From contig JABCPU010000591.1 of NCBI GenBank assembly GCA_016800925.1, forward strand, positions 1-36,389: a stretch of DNA of 36,389 nt. The letters are read 5' to 3'. Shown here piece by piece: positions 1 through 12,049 of the stretch (its first letter is position 1; every line of letters begins with the position of its first letter). The DNA comes from Suillus spraguei. Its lineage: Eukaryota > Basidiomycota > Agaricomycetes > Boletales > Suillaceae. The position numbers and the translations under genes were made by a program. A model generated the notes under the pieces. That model was given only the letters and a program-made list of their open reading frames with translations. It was not told the DNA's origin and searched no databases.

Positions 1-1411
1 TGTGACGCCACGTCCATGGGGACCCAGCGCACCGATTGAATGTGCCTCGTCGACGAAGAGGAGGAACTTGAGTCAAATATCAACATCGCAATATAACACG
101 CTAACTGCAGTACAGACCTTATACTTCTGCTTCAATTCGACGATTCTAGGCAGGTTTACGAGAGTGCCCTCCATAGAGTACAAACCTTCGACAATGACTA
201 AAATTTTCTTCCACGGACGATGCGTCTTGGGCTGACCCTGGCTAATCACCTCGCGTAGCAGAGACTCGAGGCTCGACATATCATTGTGTTTGAACATCCG
301 GACCTGAGCATTACTATGGCGTACACCGACGCGGATACTAGCATGGTTCAGTTCGTCAGAAATAACAAGGGATCCCTTTCCCACGAGCGCGGGGATGAAA
401 GTAGAGTTGGTGGCGAATCCCATGGAGCTGATCAATGCATCTTCCATGCCGACAAAACGCGCAACAAGAGCTTCGGCAGATAAATGGAGCTCACTGCTCC
501 CGCCCTCAAGACGGGTGCCATAAGTTGAGACGCCATATCGACGAATGCTTTCCTCAACTGCGTCTGCGCAGCCGCCACGGGCCTGTGCAAAGCCGAGGTA
601 GTTATAAGAAGAAATGTTTAGCGCGCGGGTCTTGCTACCAGTGAAGACTTGGGTGTGATTGTTGTCCGTGGAATACCGGTCGAGGATAACAATAGTGCGT
701 CCTGCAACACCGGTGACAGGCTGGGAAAAGCAGTCATCCATACGACGCTTAAGCCGACGGGTGTAGAACGAATCAAAATCTGAGTTCAGTGGCGCGTAAC
801 CCTGGGTATAAAATAAATTAGATGGGAGCGAGGTTGAGGAGGAAAGAAGATTGCACACATACATCATGGGGGATAAGGTGGGTAAAATAAGACTTGGCAA
901 AACGCTGTCCGAAAAAGTCACGCATGTGACCAAAACAGAGGAGAATGAGGTAACTAATGTAGGTTGTGAGGAGGATATAATATGGAGGTTCTTCGATGAT
1001 ATGCTCTTGCACAGGTTTGGTATAGTCATGCTTGGAGACGCAACGATAGGCCTCGTTTGCACAGTGACCAAACTCCGTGTGAACGGTGGTAAAGACTTGT
1101 TCAGAGGTAGGGGGTGTAAAGGGGTACGCAAGACCATTGCTCTCATCGTCCTCGTTGAGAATGGTGTCTTCTGATGAAGCTGTGACAGAAGATGATAGTG
1201 AAAGTGCAGGGGTTGACGCAACAGAAAAATTGTCATGACTGCGAGCGCGCGTATCTGCTTGGTGAACAGCAGAGAGGTAGGACGCTGCGGTCGCCATTGA
1301 CGACAACTGGCTAAGTGACTTTTTCTTTTTGAAGATGGAAGGAGAACGGGATGGCGGATTCAACGCCATTGGAGAAGGCATTTTTCTTGTCTTGTTCAAC
1401 AAACAAACCAC
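1..1411 (-). CDS. LCB2: Serine palmitoyltransferase subunit 2 (LCB2), 3'-truncated by the window edge
   Basis: PLP-dependent alpha-oxoamine synthase that condenses serine with palmitoyl-CoA, the first step of sphingolipid synthesis, as a heterodimer with LCB1 in the ER. Exons on minus: 1411(or 1381)-863, 801-118, 66-1. Introns are 862-802 (GTATGT...CCAG) and 117-67 (GTCTGT...CAAG). The second exon carries typical LCB2 blocks: GYAPLNSDFDSFYTRR, the SYNYLGFA segment, YGVSTYGTRLEGGS, and the ELNHAS segment. The third exon reads into FVDEAHSIGALGPHGRG, which holds the PLP-ring aspartate region. The Schiff-base lysine and the C-terminus lie outside the window. A hydrophobic stretch (YILLTTYISYLILLCFGHMR) sits near the end of exon 1 and fits the N-terminal membrane segment of this family. 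Two in-frame ATGs (1411, 1381) are possible starts. The N-terminal ~100 residues are Ser-rich and poorly conserved. Identification is very secure. Confidence 0.96.
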
Positions 1412-3277
1412 AGGACAAGTATTACGGTGAGGAACGGGAAACTTATAACGACTCTAAAAGGGATGTTATAAAAACTTTGCTTACGTCAGAGAGATACACA
1501 CCGCTGTCTGATAGTCCGCTCTTCAGCGAGGACACTCTGTAGAAACCGGCTTCGTCATTCTACTCACTCTTGGGAACATTCTAATTCAGCATCTCCCTTT
1601 GATTGACGGTGTGACAAATCATGTCGGCCGTAGTTATCAGTATGATGATAATGACAAGACAAATAGTCAATTGAGTGCGACCGAATTTCCATGTGCCATG
1701 TGGCATACGTACTACCACACACGTCAAGTCCAAGTATACAACAGGAAACACGTTCTTGGTCACCACCCACCTTCAATGTCTGGAGTCAGTACTTACTTTT
1801 ACATTTGTATTCAGAGGTCAACTTTTAATACAAATCATTTTGCGCACTTAGGGAAACGATGGATATAGCTACTTTTTTCGGGTATTCCTCATGTTTTTAT
1901 GCATTTGAAACCTTATCTTCACTCAAGTCCTTCGCGCTGTCACAGGCACAGTCTTTCGTGTAACATACTGGCCCATAGGCTGTAACAGTCGCTGCCGGAA
2001 GAAAAAACAAGTAAGCAGTATCCCTCGCTCTGGAAGGCTAATTTCCAGACTAGTCAGCTGTCCTCAGTCACAGCAGTGCACCACAGCCTATGCCTCAGGT
2101 TCATGCCGGCGACACAACAACCTGCTCAAGAAGTTGGGGTAATTTTCTAGTAAGTTAAGGTTAAGTTAAGTGCTTCTGTTGGCTTCCAAACACCCTGTGC
2201 GACCATTCTAATGTATCATGTAGATTTATTCTCGCTACCATACGGGAGTGGATTATATCATGTTTTACCACTGGGACCTCATTCAAATCGGTCGTGTCCT
2301 TGAATCGCATTCTTCTCTCGTCTCTTCTTCGACTGCTGGTTCGCTCGGCTATTTGGGCCTAAGTTCGCGTTTTGCTGAAATTCTCATGGCCTCGGTGGTT
2401 CATTGCCGTGCGCTCACTACCGGTATCGAGTCCGAGGTCGCGTGTGGTCTCGATATCGTATTCGGGATGGACTGGATTACTGCGTGACCACCATTTTTGG
2501 GAGGACGAGACTCCCGTCTCCAATCCTCTATGTCTGGCCTTCAAGGTGGTGACAGTGTCTCTTTGTCCTCGTTTTTTAATATCTGCTGATTTCCTTCTGT
2601 GTTTCTAGAAACTTCATGCAGTATACTTAGTGGTAATGTCAATCATTTGAACCTGCCGCTGATGATGGTGAATTAGAATTATCTTAGTCTTCGTCCCTTG
2701 TCGGCAGGCAGAGAGCCCTATTAGTATTTTGAACATCATTTGCTGTCAGAGCACATACAAAGGTGCGTTTAAATCATTGCAATCACTGTTCACTAAGGTG
2801 GAAGATATGTTCAAACCAAACCTTCTCTGGAAGCCATTGCGTCTCAGCGTGGTTTGTGCTTCGCAGCAGCCGAAGCTCCTGCACACGCATTAAATAACTG
2901 AAGGTCAACAAAATTTACAATTTTGAAACAGTTGCGAGTCGCACAAGTTGTTCAGAGGCCAATGAAAGCTACTTACCTTAGTTACACAGTGGTCTGGTTT
3001 TCCATACACCGCTGTCTCCGAGTCTTGATGTACATGTGACGGCCATTTAGTCGAGTCCTTAGAGTTTTGAAAGATATCATAGCTCACTATTTCATCATAT
3101 TCGCACCTAATGTATACGAGAATTCCGAGTTCCAAAGAGTGGTACATACAATGGTTGACATGTGGCGAGTCGGCGCGAAAAAGCTCTCCGGCTCAAAAGG
3201 GCGTTGAGACCAGACGCGTACAAGACAAGTTTACAACAATCAATCAAGAGCAAAAACCTAGCTGAACACGAGAAAAA
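1412..3277. other. Intergenic region between LCB2 and the SUZ-domain gene
   Basis: About 1.9 kb holding the LCB2 promoter side and the 3' flank of the SUZ gene. No gene with family signatures was found on either strand. A pyrimidine-rich patch lies near 2295-2340. A plus-strand frame at 2248-2487 ends with the string DIVFGMDW, vaguely like the region around retroelement protease domains, but nothing else supports a retroelement. Confidence 0.5.
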
Positions 3278-4054
3278 TCAACCCGAAGTCCGTGATAACG
3301 TACTCAAAGATGTGCTGTTTTGGTTCTTCCCATTCCTCCTATCACGAAATCCTTTTGGAGGGGAGTCATCGGTCCGACCCACCTCCTTTTCCGCATCTGA
3401 CGGACCTGTAGGAGTACGCAGCACCGCAGACCCCGCAGATTCAGCATCTGCTCCCTTGCCACTACCGTTCCTTATCCCGCGTTGGCTTGAGGGGTCATCA
3501 CTGACACGCTCGCTCATCGTTCCAAAAATTCGATTACGAGCTTCTTGATACTGGGCCTCACGCTCAGCAAGAGTGTTGCGCGTCTGTAAAGAGAGGGAAG
3601 TGGTGGAATTCGAGGCTGATTGAGAGGGAGAGGGCCGTTTTAGGATACGCATCGTGGGTTGGAAAGCAGCTGGGGGAGGAGGGACGACGCATGTCCCGGT
3701 GCTTGACGGGGAGATGATTAGTTGTGGCATGGGTGCTTTGTTGTTTCTGCAATGTGCAGATGAGTTAACACTGGAGTTAACAGCTGAAGAACGGTAGACT
3801 CACGCGTCTTCCCAGACTTTAGCGTTATCTTCTTCCTCATCTTCATCGTTATCCCAGTCGTCCGGGACGACTTGCTGGGGTTTCCGCTGTGATTTAGTTG
3901 CAGCACCTGGTGGATATGAGCTCAGGCCAGAGTAATCCTAGAGAGGTTCCGTCAGGTTCATGGTCACCCAATATAAAACATCATTACTTGCACTGGGCTG
4001 GTCCCAAACATCTGCAGATGTGGATCCTCGAGAGTTGGTATCGATCGTGTTCAT
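3278..4054 (-). CDS. SUZ / SUZ-C domain protein (small RNA-binding-type protein)
   Basis: Three exons on minus: 4054-3988, 3906-3804, 3746-3278, giving 212 residues. Introns are 3987-3907 (GTAATG, phase 1) and 3803-3747 (GTGAG, phase 2). The N-terminus has a TSADVWDQP segment, then an acidic stretch VPDDWDNDEDEEED followed by AKVWEDA, as in SUZD1-like proteins. The SUZ motif reads TLAEREAQYQEARNRIFG. The C-terminus carries the SUZ-C pattern R-x-P-x-GP ... KGF (RTPTGPSDAEK, then SPPKGFRDRRN). SUZ domains bind RNA and SUZ-C is linked to protein localisation in animal homologues; the role in fungi is inferred only. The ORF ends right after SUZ-C, so the protein looks complete. The neighbouring SNF2 gene lies 296 bp upstream on the same strand. 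Confidence 0.85.
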
Positions 4055-4350
4055 CTAGGCTCTAGGATTCAAGAATTCAACTCTATCGCGAAGCGTCTAT
4101 GATAGTCCAAATCACTGCCAGAGGCTCTGCAAGCTCCGCCAATATTTGACAGTCGAGGCTTCGAGCACAAGAGCTATCAACAACCGGAAAAGGAAAATCG
4201 ACCCGAACTCCCGCTTAGCAGTGGCGATCATAACATTGCACGTGCCGCGCAACTACGAAATGGTATGTAATTAAGATAACAACGAGAACAGCATAAACGC
4301 ATACAATCAGAACCAAGACCTCAACGTGTCCAGCACGTACGGACATCAAA

Positions 4351-7300
4351 TCATTCCTCATCGTCATCTTGGTGCGTCCCAGGCCTGAACAACGCCAACA
4401 GATCATCCATCCCGAGTTTCATATTCTTCATCTTCTCTCCACTCAATGCCGCTTTCGTAAGCTCTCGTTTCTTATCTTGAAGCTATATGACGCCATCGCT
4501 CAATTACAGCTTTAACCGCAAGTCATGGCTTACCTCAAGTATCCGCTCTTCAACAGTCTCGGGAATAGTAAGCTTGAAGATATTGACATCACGTTTTTGC
4601 CCGAAGCGATGAGCGCGATCGAACGCTTGATCCTGTCCCTGGAGTTAATTCTGAAATTAGAAAAGTGAGCCCGAGACGGACCTCAAGCGCAGGGTTCCAC
4701 CACATGTCAACGAGGACCACATTGTTGCAACATGTCAAGTTCAGCCCTGGGGCGCAATTAGGGACTCGCCATCGTTGTGAGTTCGATGGAACATACCAGT
4801 ACTTCCGGCCTTGAATGAAATCAGGATACAGCGTGTGCTCTTGCTGTTTCGGATTTTCTCTAGTGATACCTCACGTTTATCCTTCGTCATGCTTCCATCA
4901 TCTACCATCACGCAATCATAGCAAGTCAGAGACCTCAAGAGATGAGAAGCCAAAATGACACACATCGGACAAACTTGATCCCCTCTGCAGTCAAGAACGG
5001 TTCGATAAGATTCAGCATGCTGGTGAACTGAGAAAAAATAATCGTTTTTTCAGCACTTTCGCTTCGTTCATCGATGTCCCGAAGAATTTCCAGCAACTTG
5101 CGAATCTTCGCCGAATCCGGAGGTAAGTTGGGATCACGGGCGGTTGGTGCAGCCACAGACTTCCGTCGGGCCTTAGCAGCGATTTCGGTACAATCAGGGC
5201 AGTGGTCTGAGTCGGAAGAGGTAAGGCTGCGAAAAGAAGACTTAGAATTCATGTTGTATGCCAGCAAACGCAACATACTCTGTCTGACATAACTGGCATT
5301 TCTTGCCGTTCGAGACACCCATCTGTCCTAAAAGCGCCGCAAGCTCGTCGGCATCGGCATCAGCATCATCGTCCCTAGTGGGGCGAGGCTCGGCGGCCTC
5401 AGAATCAAGACGGTAATCCTTGTACACGAGGGACGGATGGTTGCATGCTAATGGATCTGGGTTAGTATATGATGTAAATTCAATGCACGAGCCCACCCAC
5501 CCTGCCTTAGTCTCAGAAGCATAAGTAACACGTGGGTATAATTCTTGGACGCTTCGTTGGCCTGAACAAGTTTGTCAAGTTCATTTGCCATGCGTTGCGA
5601 GAGCTTATTGTAAAATGCTTGCTCGTCTGAATCGAATTTGCATTGAACAACAGAAAGATGCCGTGCCGGAAGGGAGATGATTGGTTTCCCGTTAAGAACG
5701 AAATCTTTGGTACGTCGGAGCATGATCGATTGAAGAACGACCTGTACAAGATGTTGAGTTGTACGGCAAATAAATTAACACACATGCACAAAAGGACGCA
5801 CATGAAGTCGTTTAAGGGCACGTACTGGTCGCCCAGCCTTGATAGGTTGTGCGATCTGTTCGTTGAAGTTTTGCCAGTCGTTCAGCGGACGCACGCGGAG
5901 AAATTTGAGGAGAGAGAACAGTTCATCCACTGTATTTTGCCTGAAATGAAAGTTGTAGGACTGCCTTCGCATAAAACGGACTTTGAACGCACATGGGTGT
6001 GCCTGTAAGACACCATCGAAACTTTCCGTCTAGTTCGCAGCACGCAATAGCCGCTTTGGTGTTCCTGTTCTTGATGTTATGCGCTTCATCTTTGTGTACA
6101 TCTTAGATAATTATCCAACAAAGCCCCGATGGCGACGCACCAAGTACAATCCTAAACCATTTCACGCGGAATAATGCGTCCTTGCCCTTTGCCCTTCCGA
6201 GTTTCTTCTTCGTGACGATCTCGTCAGAATCAGAGTCCGAGTCTGATTGGGATGCTGCCTTCTTAGATTTTGACTTGGACTTTGATTCGTTCTTTGCGGG
6301 AGGGGCAAAGGTCGCATATTCAGAAGCGACAATGGAATACGAAGTAACTACAACGTGTGCGGCTTGGAGCTTTAAAGGGTCTGCGCCGCACTAAGTCAGA
6401 TGACATTTAGAGTAAAAGGAACCTACCTGTGGTACGGCTTTGACCATGGTGCTCAATTACACGTAATCCTATAGCCATCTTCGCGATCTCGGAGGCCCAT
6501 TGAGAGACGAGTGCGACTGGACAAACAACCCTAGAATCCATGGATTTAACAAACAGAATACGGAAGACAATTAGACCTACAAGGTCGTGGCAGCCCAACC
6601 ATCTGCTTTGTCAGATTTTTTAGCACGACCATCGACGATGCGCGTAAGAGTCTGAATAGTCTTGCCAAGACTGCACAAAAAAGCTTGATTACACGCGAGT
6701 AGCAGTAGTACTGACAGTCTTACCCCATATCATCTGCAAGTATTCCACCTCTCTTCTTACCCGTTTCTTTATCGCGCATCCAAGCGCGACCAAGGACCTG
6801 ATGCGGAAGAAGTGTGATACCATCCTGGAAGCCCTGCACGATGGCTTCCTCCATGTCGATTTCGGTTTCATCATTAGGGGTGATACTATCCTCTACGAGA
6901 GCACGCAACGCCTTTTCAGTCTCAGTGGCCGACATCCGAGGTTCATAGGCGTATGCTTGATAAGGCGCATCCTCCACCGAATTGAGACTGGAAGGCCCCG
7001 GAAGAATATCACGATTCGAAGGAATGTGAACGGGTGCTGGGACTTGTGTGCGCTGCACAGGAGGCACGGGAAGGGCCTGTTTCAATATGTCCATAACGTT
7101 ACGAGCAGCTGGTGGGGGTTGAGCAGAGGATTGTAACTGAGAACTAGGTCTATTTAACGGCAAAGGCAAAAATCTTGTGAGTTGCACGCCTGAGGGAAGC
7201 GAGTACGTACATGTCCTCGTTTTCTTCGTCAGAAGATATCACGATCGTTGTTCGGGCTCTATGCCGAGCCGCTGTCGGTGCCACCGTTGAAGCTGCAGAA

Positions 7301-7454
7301 GATGTCGAAGAGCTTGAGGAACTTGAAATAGACTAATCAAGTTGTGAGTTAAAAAATAAAGTCGAACATAAAGACGTACGATTACGCTTGGTTCTGAAGT
7401 CTTTCCATTGGTTGGTTTCTTGAATTCTGGATATAAACTAGGGTCAAAAGCCAT
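4351..7454 (-). CDS. SNF2-family ATPase, Rad5/Rad16/Uls1 group, with degenerate RING
   Basis: Fifteen exons on minus: 7454-7380, 7332-7211, 7149-6724, 6670-6581, 6530-6427, 6380-6141, 6089-5993, 5940-5802, 5741-5501, 5447-5279, 5226-4964, 4901-4797, 4746-4682, 4638-4534, 4482-4351. All phases agree and give 790 residues. It is a DNA-dependent ATPase that remodels protein-DNA complexes. Visible motifs: HQVLGRAWM (Q-like), [13 protein letters not shown] (I), [11 protein letters not shown] (Ia), [10 protein letters not shown] (II), CLTGTPMQN (III), [23 protein letters not shown] (IV), and then the [11 protein letters not shown] helicase block (VI). Between the two RecA lobes, where this group carries a C3HC4 RING, only a CQLC ... 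CPDC pair remains, so ubiquitin-ligase activity is doubtful. The N-terminus is Ser-rich and disordered. The linker after motif Ia has SD and KS repeats. Confidence 0.93.
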
Positions 7455-7737
7455 CTGTTTGCGACTGGAAAGTTGCTCAGGTATTATTCAAAATCTCAAA
7501 AATAATACATACAGGCGCTCCATAGTTGTGGTAGTCAGTGTGTGTATTAACTGAAGCTTAAGGTGGTTTGATGATCACGGTTGAAGAAGACGTTTGTACA
7601 CGATGTAATTAAGTAAAACAACGCGTCTGAATCGCACTTAATTGAACATCACGTGGTCGTTTAGTAGTGTGTCTGTATATTTTGAAACTCAGTTACTTAC
7701 CTTAGGATCAGTTGGAGTCGGGTCGCTTTCATGCACT

Positions 7738-8315
7738 ATGAGCTCGCATCGTGCACATGTTACGCGTTCCGAGTATCTTTTCTTCCTCTCCTACCGAACT
7801 CGCTGGTGCAGTCCACTCCTCCAACTGATCTCATATATCTGTGAAACTTAACCCATCTCAAGGATTGACAACGACCAGTACTCACACGTCAACAATTCCG
7901 TTTACTACCACCTATTTGATTCTGTAGTAAACACTTTTCTTATCCAACGATGTGCACTCGCCTCCGACTCTGCACAAATTGGGCTGGTGGTATCGTCCCA
8001 TTGCCAGGCAAGTAACACTGGTACCAAGCGGCTCTCCCGATCAGGTGCTTACAACTTCGGCCATAGTTTTTCTCTCCCCTGTCATTTCCTCAGGTTCTGG
8101 ACCTCGGTCTCCGGGTGGTGAAACTCGGTTCAAGTTCCGTGACATACGAGGTTGCGGTGTTTGAGGAGGGAAAGGATGTACCCGCAGCTGTCGGGGGTTA
8201 TACCCATGTTTTTGTAGACCGGGGGTCCAGGAAGAGCACCGCCATGACTGAGCCCTTGCGGGAAGGTCTTTCAAGCCTGTTGTCGGCCAATGAGAGCTTG
8301 GCATCAAAGCTTTGA
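7738..8315 (+). CDS. HotDog-fold acyl-CoA thioesterase (4HBT/YbgC-FadM type)
   Basis: Three exons: 7738-7805, 7863-8007, 8067-8315, giving 153 residues, a normal length for the family. It hydrolyses acyl-CoA thioesters; the substrate cannot be told from sequence. Exon 2 opens with the hallmark W-x-D-N-D-Q-Y-x-H-V-N-N-x-x-Y segment (RWIDNDQYSHVNNSVYY), which contains the catalytic Asp and the helix start. Exon 3 reads FFSPLSFPQVLDLGLRV, the usual second strand. Intron 1 is GTGCAG...CAAG, phase 2. Intron 2 (8008-8066) has a GC donor (CAG|GCAAGT...CATAG, phase 0); only this splice restores the conserved PLSFP block. Start chosen at the MSSHR methionine; an in-frame ATG-free extension lies upstream. 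It lies head-to-head with the SNF2 gene, 283 bp apart. Confidence 0.88.
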
Positions 8316-8662
8316 AGTGTTGCACTTACACCAAATCGTTTTGGAATTCTTAGAGCTCACAATGAACGGGAGGGCGCTATGACAAACACACTTGCCTGAT
8401 TCCCTGACTTTCTAGTATGGCAACTGACCTCTGCAAACCTTTCAAGTGCACACAAGTTGTTCGCAACAGGTTATACATTGCTGTGGTCCGTGATTCAGAA
8501 GGCCTTCCGATATTATGGCTAGGCATTACTTTCTTTCTTTGCGAACGCTAGTAACCATGTATATGCAGCTCCCCTGTTCCTGTTCAGCGTTATCGCGTCA
8601 CATAAACGCCACTGCTCCAAAATATCAGTCGGGTAATTTCAATAGCCTGACAAGGCATCAAA
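8316..8662. other. Intergenic, nothing recognised
   Basis: Short ORFs here have no family signature; this is the 3' flank of the thioesterase gene and of the HET-like relic. Confidence 0.5.
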
Positions 8663-9169
8663 CTAAGAAACACGAGCTTCGTCTACTTCTGTGGCGATAA
8701 TCAGGTTATGAAACCCGCCTGCCTTAACTTCATGAGTGAAAATATGTCCCTCGGCCTGGACCACGTGTCCATCTGAATTTGGTGATAGGGAATGTAAGGT
8801 AAGGCAGATGGAGCCGGCGGTGCGCGAAACAAGCAAGTGCGCAGGGATTCATGCATGTCACATAATGTCGGAACTAACTTTACCGCCCCAACACGTCGCA
8901 GCAAGCAGACTGATTTCTGCATCTCTTCTTCTGATAATAATGGGGGCATGAATGATGAAGCTTCATTTAAAGTGATGTCGACTGGGCAGCTACTGAAATT
9001 GGATGATCTACCGACCCACTCTAGTTGTGAGTTTGCAAGATGAAACCAGTCTGGGGCAGTAACGTCACCTGACTGAGCTACGATCTTCTGCAATAGTCAC
9101 CTAATAGCGGTTTGCTTCTTCTCGCCGTCAATTGCTGGTGGAGACACCAAAGATGCCAAACTGTGAGTA
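8663..9169 (-). pseudogene. Fragment of a mushroom HET-like (incompatibility-type) protein, decayed
   Basis: The minus strand reads YSQFGIFGVS, then after a frame change PAIDGEKKQTAIR, an in-frame TGA, LLQKIVAQSGDVTAPDW, WVGRSSNFSSCPVDIT, and after another frame change LIIATEVDEARVS. The order and wording match the region just after the HET domain in a large agaricomycete HET-like family, where YSLFGIFG...YGEKKQ...RLLQEIVAQSGD...LDWVG is typical (remembered pattern). At least two frame changes and one stop show it is not functional. No HET domain proper was found upstream on the same strand. Confidence is moderate because the family assignment comes from memory. Confidence 0.55.
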
Positions 9170-12049
9170 TATGATATATTCCTGCAGTGTGGTAACGCAC
9201 ATCGACAACCATTAGAGTTTATTCCTGACGGAAGGCAACAAGGGTCCATGCATCTATGGCCGTTGAATCCTTCAGCTGCTGTATAATCACAATGATTATG
9301 ACCGGGAGGGCAGTCATCGAGACAAAGAGACCAACCTTATTAGAAGATGAGAACGACTTCAGCCAGGAATCCTTAAACCGTCTGACGTCTATCCCCATGT
9401 ATTCCAAGTGCTCAAGTTTGCCAATGCGCCAGACTTGGATGAATGCTGAACATGGGACAGGTAGATAACGTCAAGCGCTGACTGGCGATACCACACAGAT
9501 AGAGTCTTGAAGGTCGACGAGTACTGTCGATGTAGCATGTATCATCTCACGCCTATCGACAAGCATTCGTGTGCAATTTCGCAGAATGACTCAACTTCAC
9601 GATGCTACCAACTGGTCAAGTCGTATACGATCTTGTCTAGTATGTTATACAGCAGTGGTTCGTGCACTTCCCGTCTGTGACATGACATGCACCCCGTTTA
9701 GAGGTCTGCATACTGCGTTGTCAAGGATAAAGGCCCCTTGTACTCGGTGCTCGTTGTCGTAGGTAGCAATCATCATTAGGTGGAGGTGACGCATTTGCCA
9801 GCCGCGTCAATCCATCGTTGTGAAGGCATTTATCTATGTTTCTCGATCATATGGACATCCGCTAGAAGTATTAACAGACAAGGTGAAGTGTTTTCCATCT
9901 GAATGTCAATTACCTCTCAAATAGGGCCTTCTGCTTCGAAAGGAGATATACTGCTGGTGCAGCTATGAAAACAGTCAAGCATGGGCGATAGAAGGCCTAC
10001 CTTTTACCCAAATGTCGGAAGCATTTTCGGAAAGGAAGGCCTCGGTAGTATCGTCGTCGCGCTGCGCACACGTAGCGTTGCATGCCTATCATATCCAAGA
10101 AAGACAAAATGTTGATCAAGTCCAAACTTTGATGACGTAGAGATTGCCAAAATGAGTGCTGGCTCCGAGACAACAGGTGCGATAGCACTTACTGCGCATC
10201 AAGAAGTGTAACTCCCATAGCATTCTTTGACCAAGTTAGCCTTACCAGGCCTTACTGGGTTACCGAATCATAGTGTTGTCACGATGGGCAGAACCTCTGA
10301 GACTGAAACTGTAGTTCCGAACTTCTGGGCATCAATAGAGGTTACCAAGCAGCTTGAGGCCATTGCTCTAACGGTCACTTGATAAGATTGACGCTGGGAT
10401 TGCCTCGAGTTTGGAAAGGAAGTTCCATATGGGAGAGTATCTGACTTTGCAGCGTGGTGTCAGGGATTAATCACTGTACCTGCAGCAATACAAATCATGA
10501 TATGACTTCACTCGGTGTATATGTCTAAAAGTAAAATTCCATAATTCTGTCCATCAGTCGCCTGTGATCGCATTAATACCGCCGCCCATAGCTTTGTCAC
10601 GTGCAGCGAGAAGATCAGCACTCGCAGCAAGCCCCATCAACAACATGTAGATAAAAGTGGAGTGAGGAAGATCGTAACCAGAGCAATATGAAATAACAGT
10701 ACACCAACTGAGGCAGCTGACATTCGTAACTTCATACCTGCGATAACTTCTCCAAATCAACATGCATAAAAAAGTACACGATGACGGCCGCCACGTTCAA
10801 TTGTATATCAATCTGTATCCCACAACTCTGCTTCGCCATAATTCATTTAGTCTGTTAACTCAGTCGCGAACCGCATTAGCATAGTTCATCGAGTCGATTT
10901 CCCATGACTACTATAGGCCTGTCAGTGTGTGAGAATTCAAGAGTCCTATCTCGGATCTATTTTAGTTCACGATATCTTCAAAGACGATATTATAAGCTTG
11001 TCTTCTATATTCTATATGTCAGATCTAAATATGTCACCATATGGCGATATCTACTGGGGAAGACTGCGAGTCACTGCTTGTACGAGTCCTTCAAAGGTCC
11101 GTAATAATGGGGTTGCCGTACTCTACGGACCCGGTAGAGGCTGTCCCTTTTTCCGAGCTGATAATGAAAACGTGTGCGGCCCTTTGAACTGCCTCACGGA
11201 CTTTTGCATATAGATAGGACTCATTAGCAATCAATTTGCCAAGGTTTAGTCAACGATCGTCAATTAGCTGTCAACGTCCACTTGGCCCTACTAGTAGTAC
11301 TTGGTCATTACCGCGTCGGTTAAACCCTGACATGGGAGATGCTTGCAGGGGCCCAAGTTAAACATACCTGAATCAAAGTCTTTTTCAATATCACGTATGC
11401 GCAGCCTCGGGCAATACAGACACGAGGCTAGGCTACCTGGCTACTATAGACTTGGTGCTAAAAAAAAGTGTTAGTAACAGGGTTGATACTATGAATGACA
11501 AGGTTAGTTAGCTAAACTTGGGCTACAGTGCCTTCAGGACGTGTATACTCCGCAACAAGGTGTCCCATGCCCGTCGCGGTAATGCGGCCATAAGGTGAAG
11601 TAGTACTGCTAGTTAATTGACGTCACAAGACTTAATATTGTTGCCGAATTTGATCATCGGGTTATGTAAGACTGTGATCGAGTGCCCTGAGTTCCCCGGT
11701 CTTCTTGCCTCAAATGGAAGTCGAAACTGACATACGTCCAATGTCATGCACCCCTATATACCATTCGCCAATCGCTTCAAGGTGTCTTCGTATCAGTAGG
11801 TATCGTGACAAACTTAGTACTATAGGTAAATAAATATCGCATCAATTACGCAAAGTCCAAGAAACCCGCAGTACCCCTTTCCCAACCATTATCATCCACT
11901 AGACAGCCGATTATAAATCCCAAAACGAAATAGGGTATCTCGCTAACTGTGTCCAGGCGTAGGCGTCCGAGTCTCTTTAGATAACAATACATTCAGGAGG
12001 ATCACCCCATCAAACTTTCTCGCCAACATCAAAGATAACACTGGTGACA
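9170..12049. other. Long gene-poor stretch
   Basis: About 2.9 kb without a supportable gene. Minus-strand frames near 10560-10830 contain short hydrophobic runs (for example VAAVIVYFFM and VGVLLFHIALVTIFL) in different frames, and one at 9219-9407 contains LFVSMTALPVIIIVII. These could be relics of a membrane-protein gene, but no consistent exon chain could be built. A poly-A tract of eight lies near 11460. Confidence 0.4.

Noticed and set aside
2248..2487. Plus-strand frame ending in DIVFGMDW, vaguely retroelement-protease-like
   Set aside because: The match is one short string; no zinc knuckle, reverse transcriptase or LTR is seen nearby.
3162..3548. Plus-strand ORF over the SUZ gene
   Set aside because: It is the complement of the SUZ exon, whose domains explain the open frame.
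7980..8110. Apparent frameshift in the thioesterase
   Set aside because: Resolved by the GC-AG intron at 8008-8066, which exposes the missing FFSPLSFPQ block.
9219..10830. Hydrophobic minus-strand frames suggesting a membrane-protein gene
   Set aside because: The frames do not join through plausible introns and match no family I recognise.
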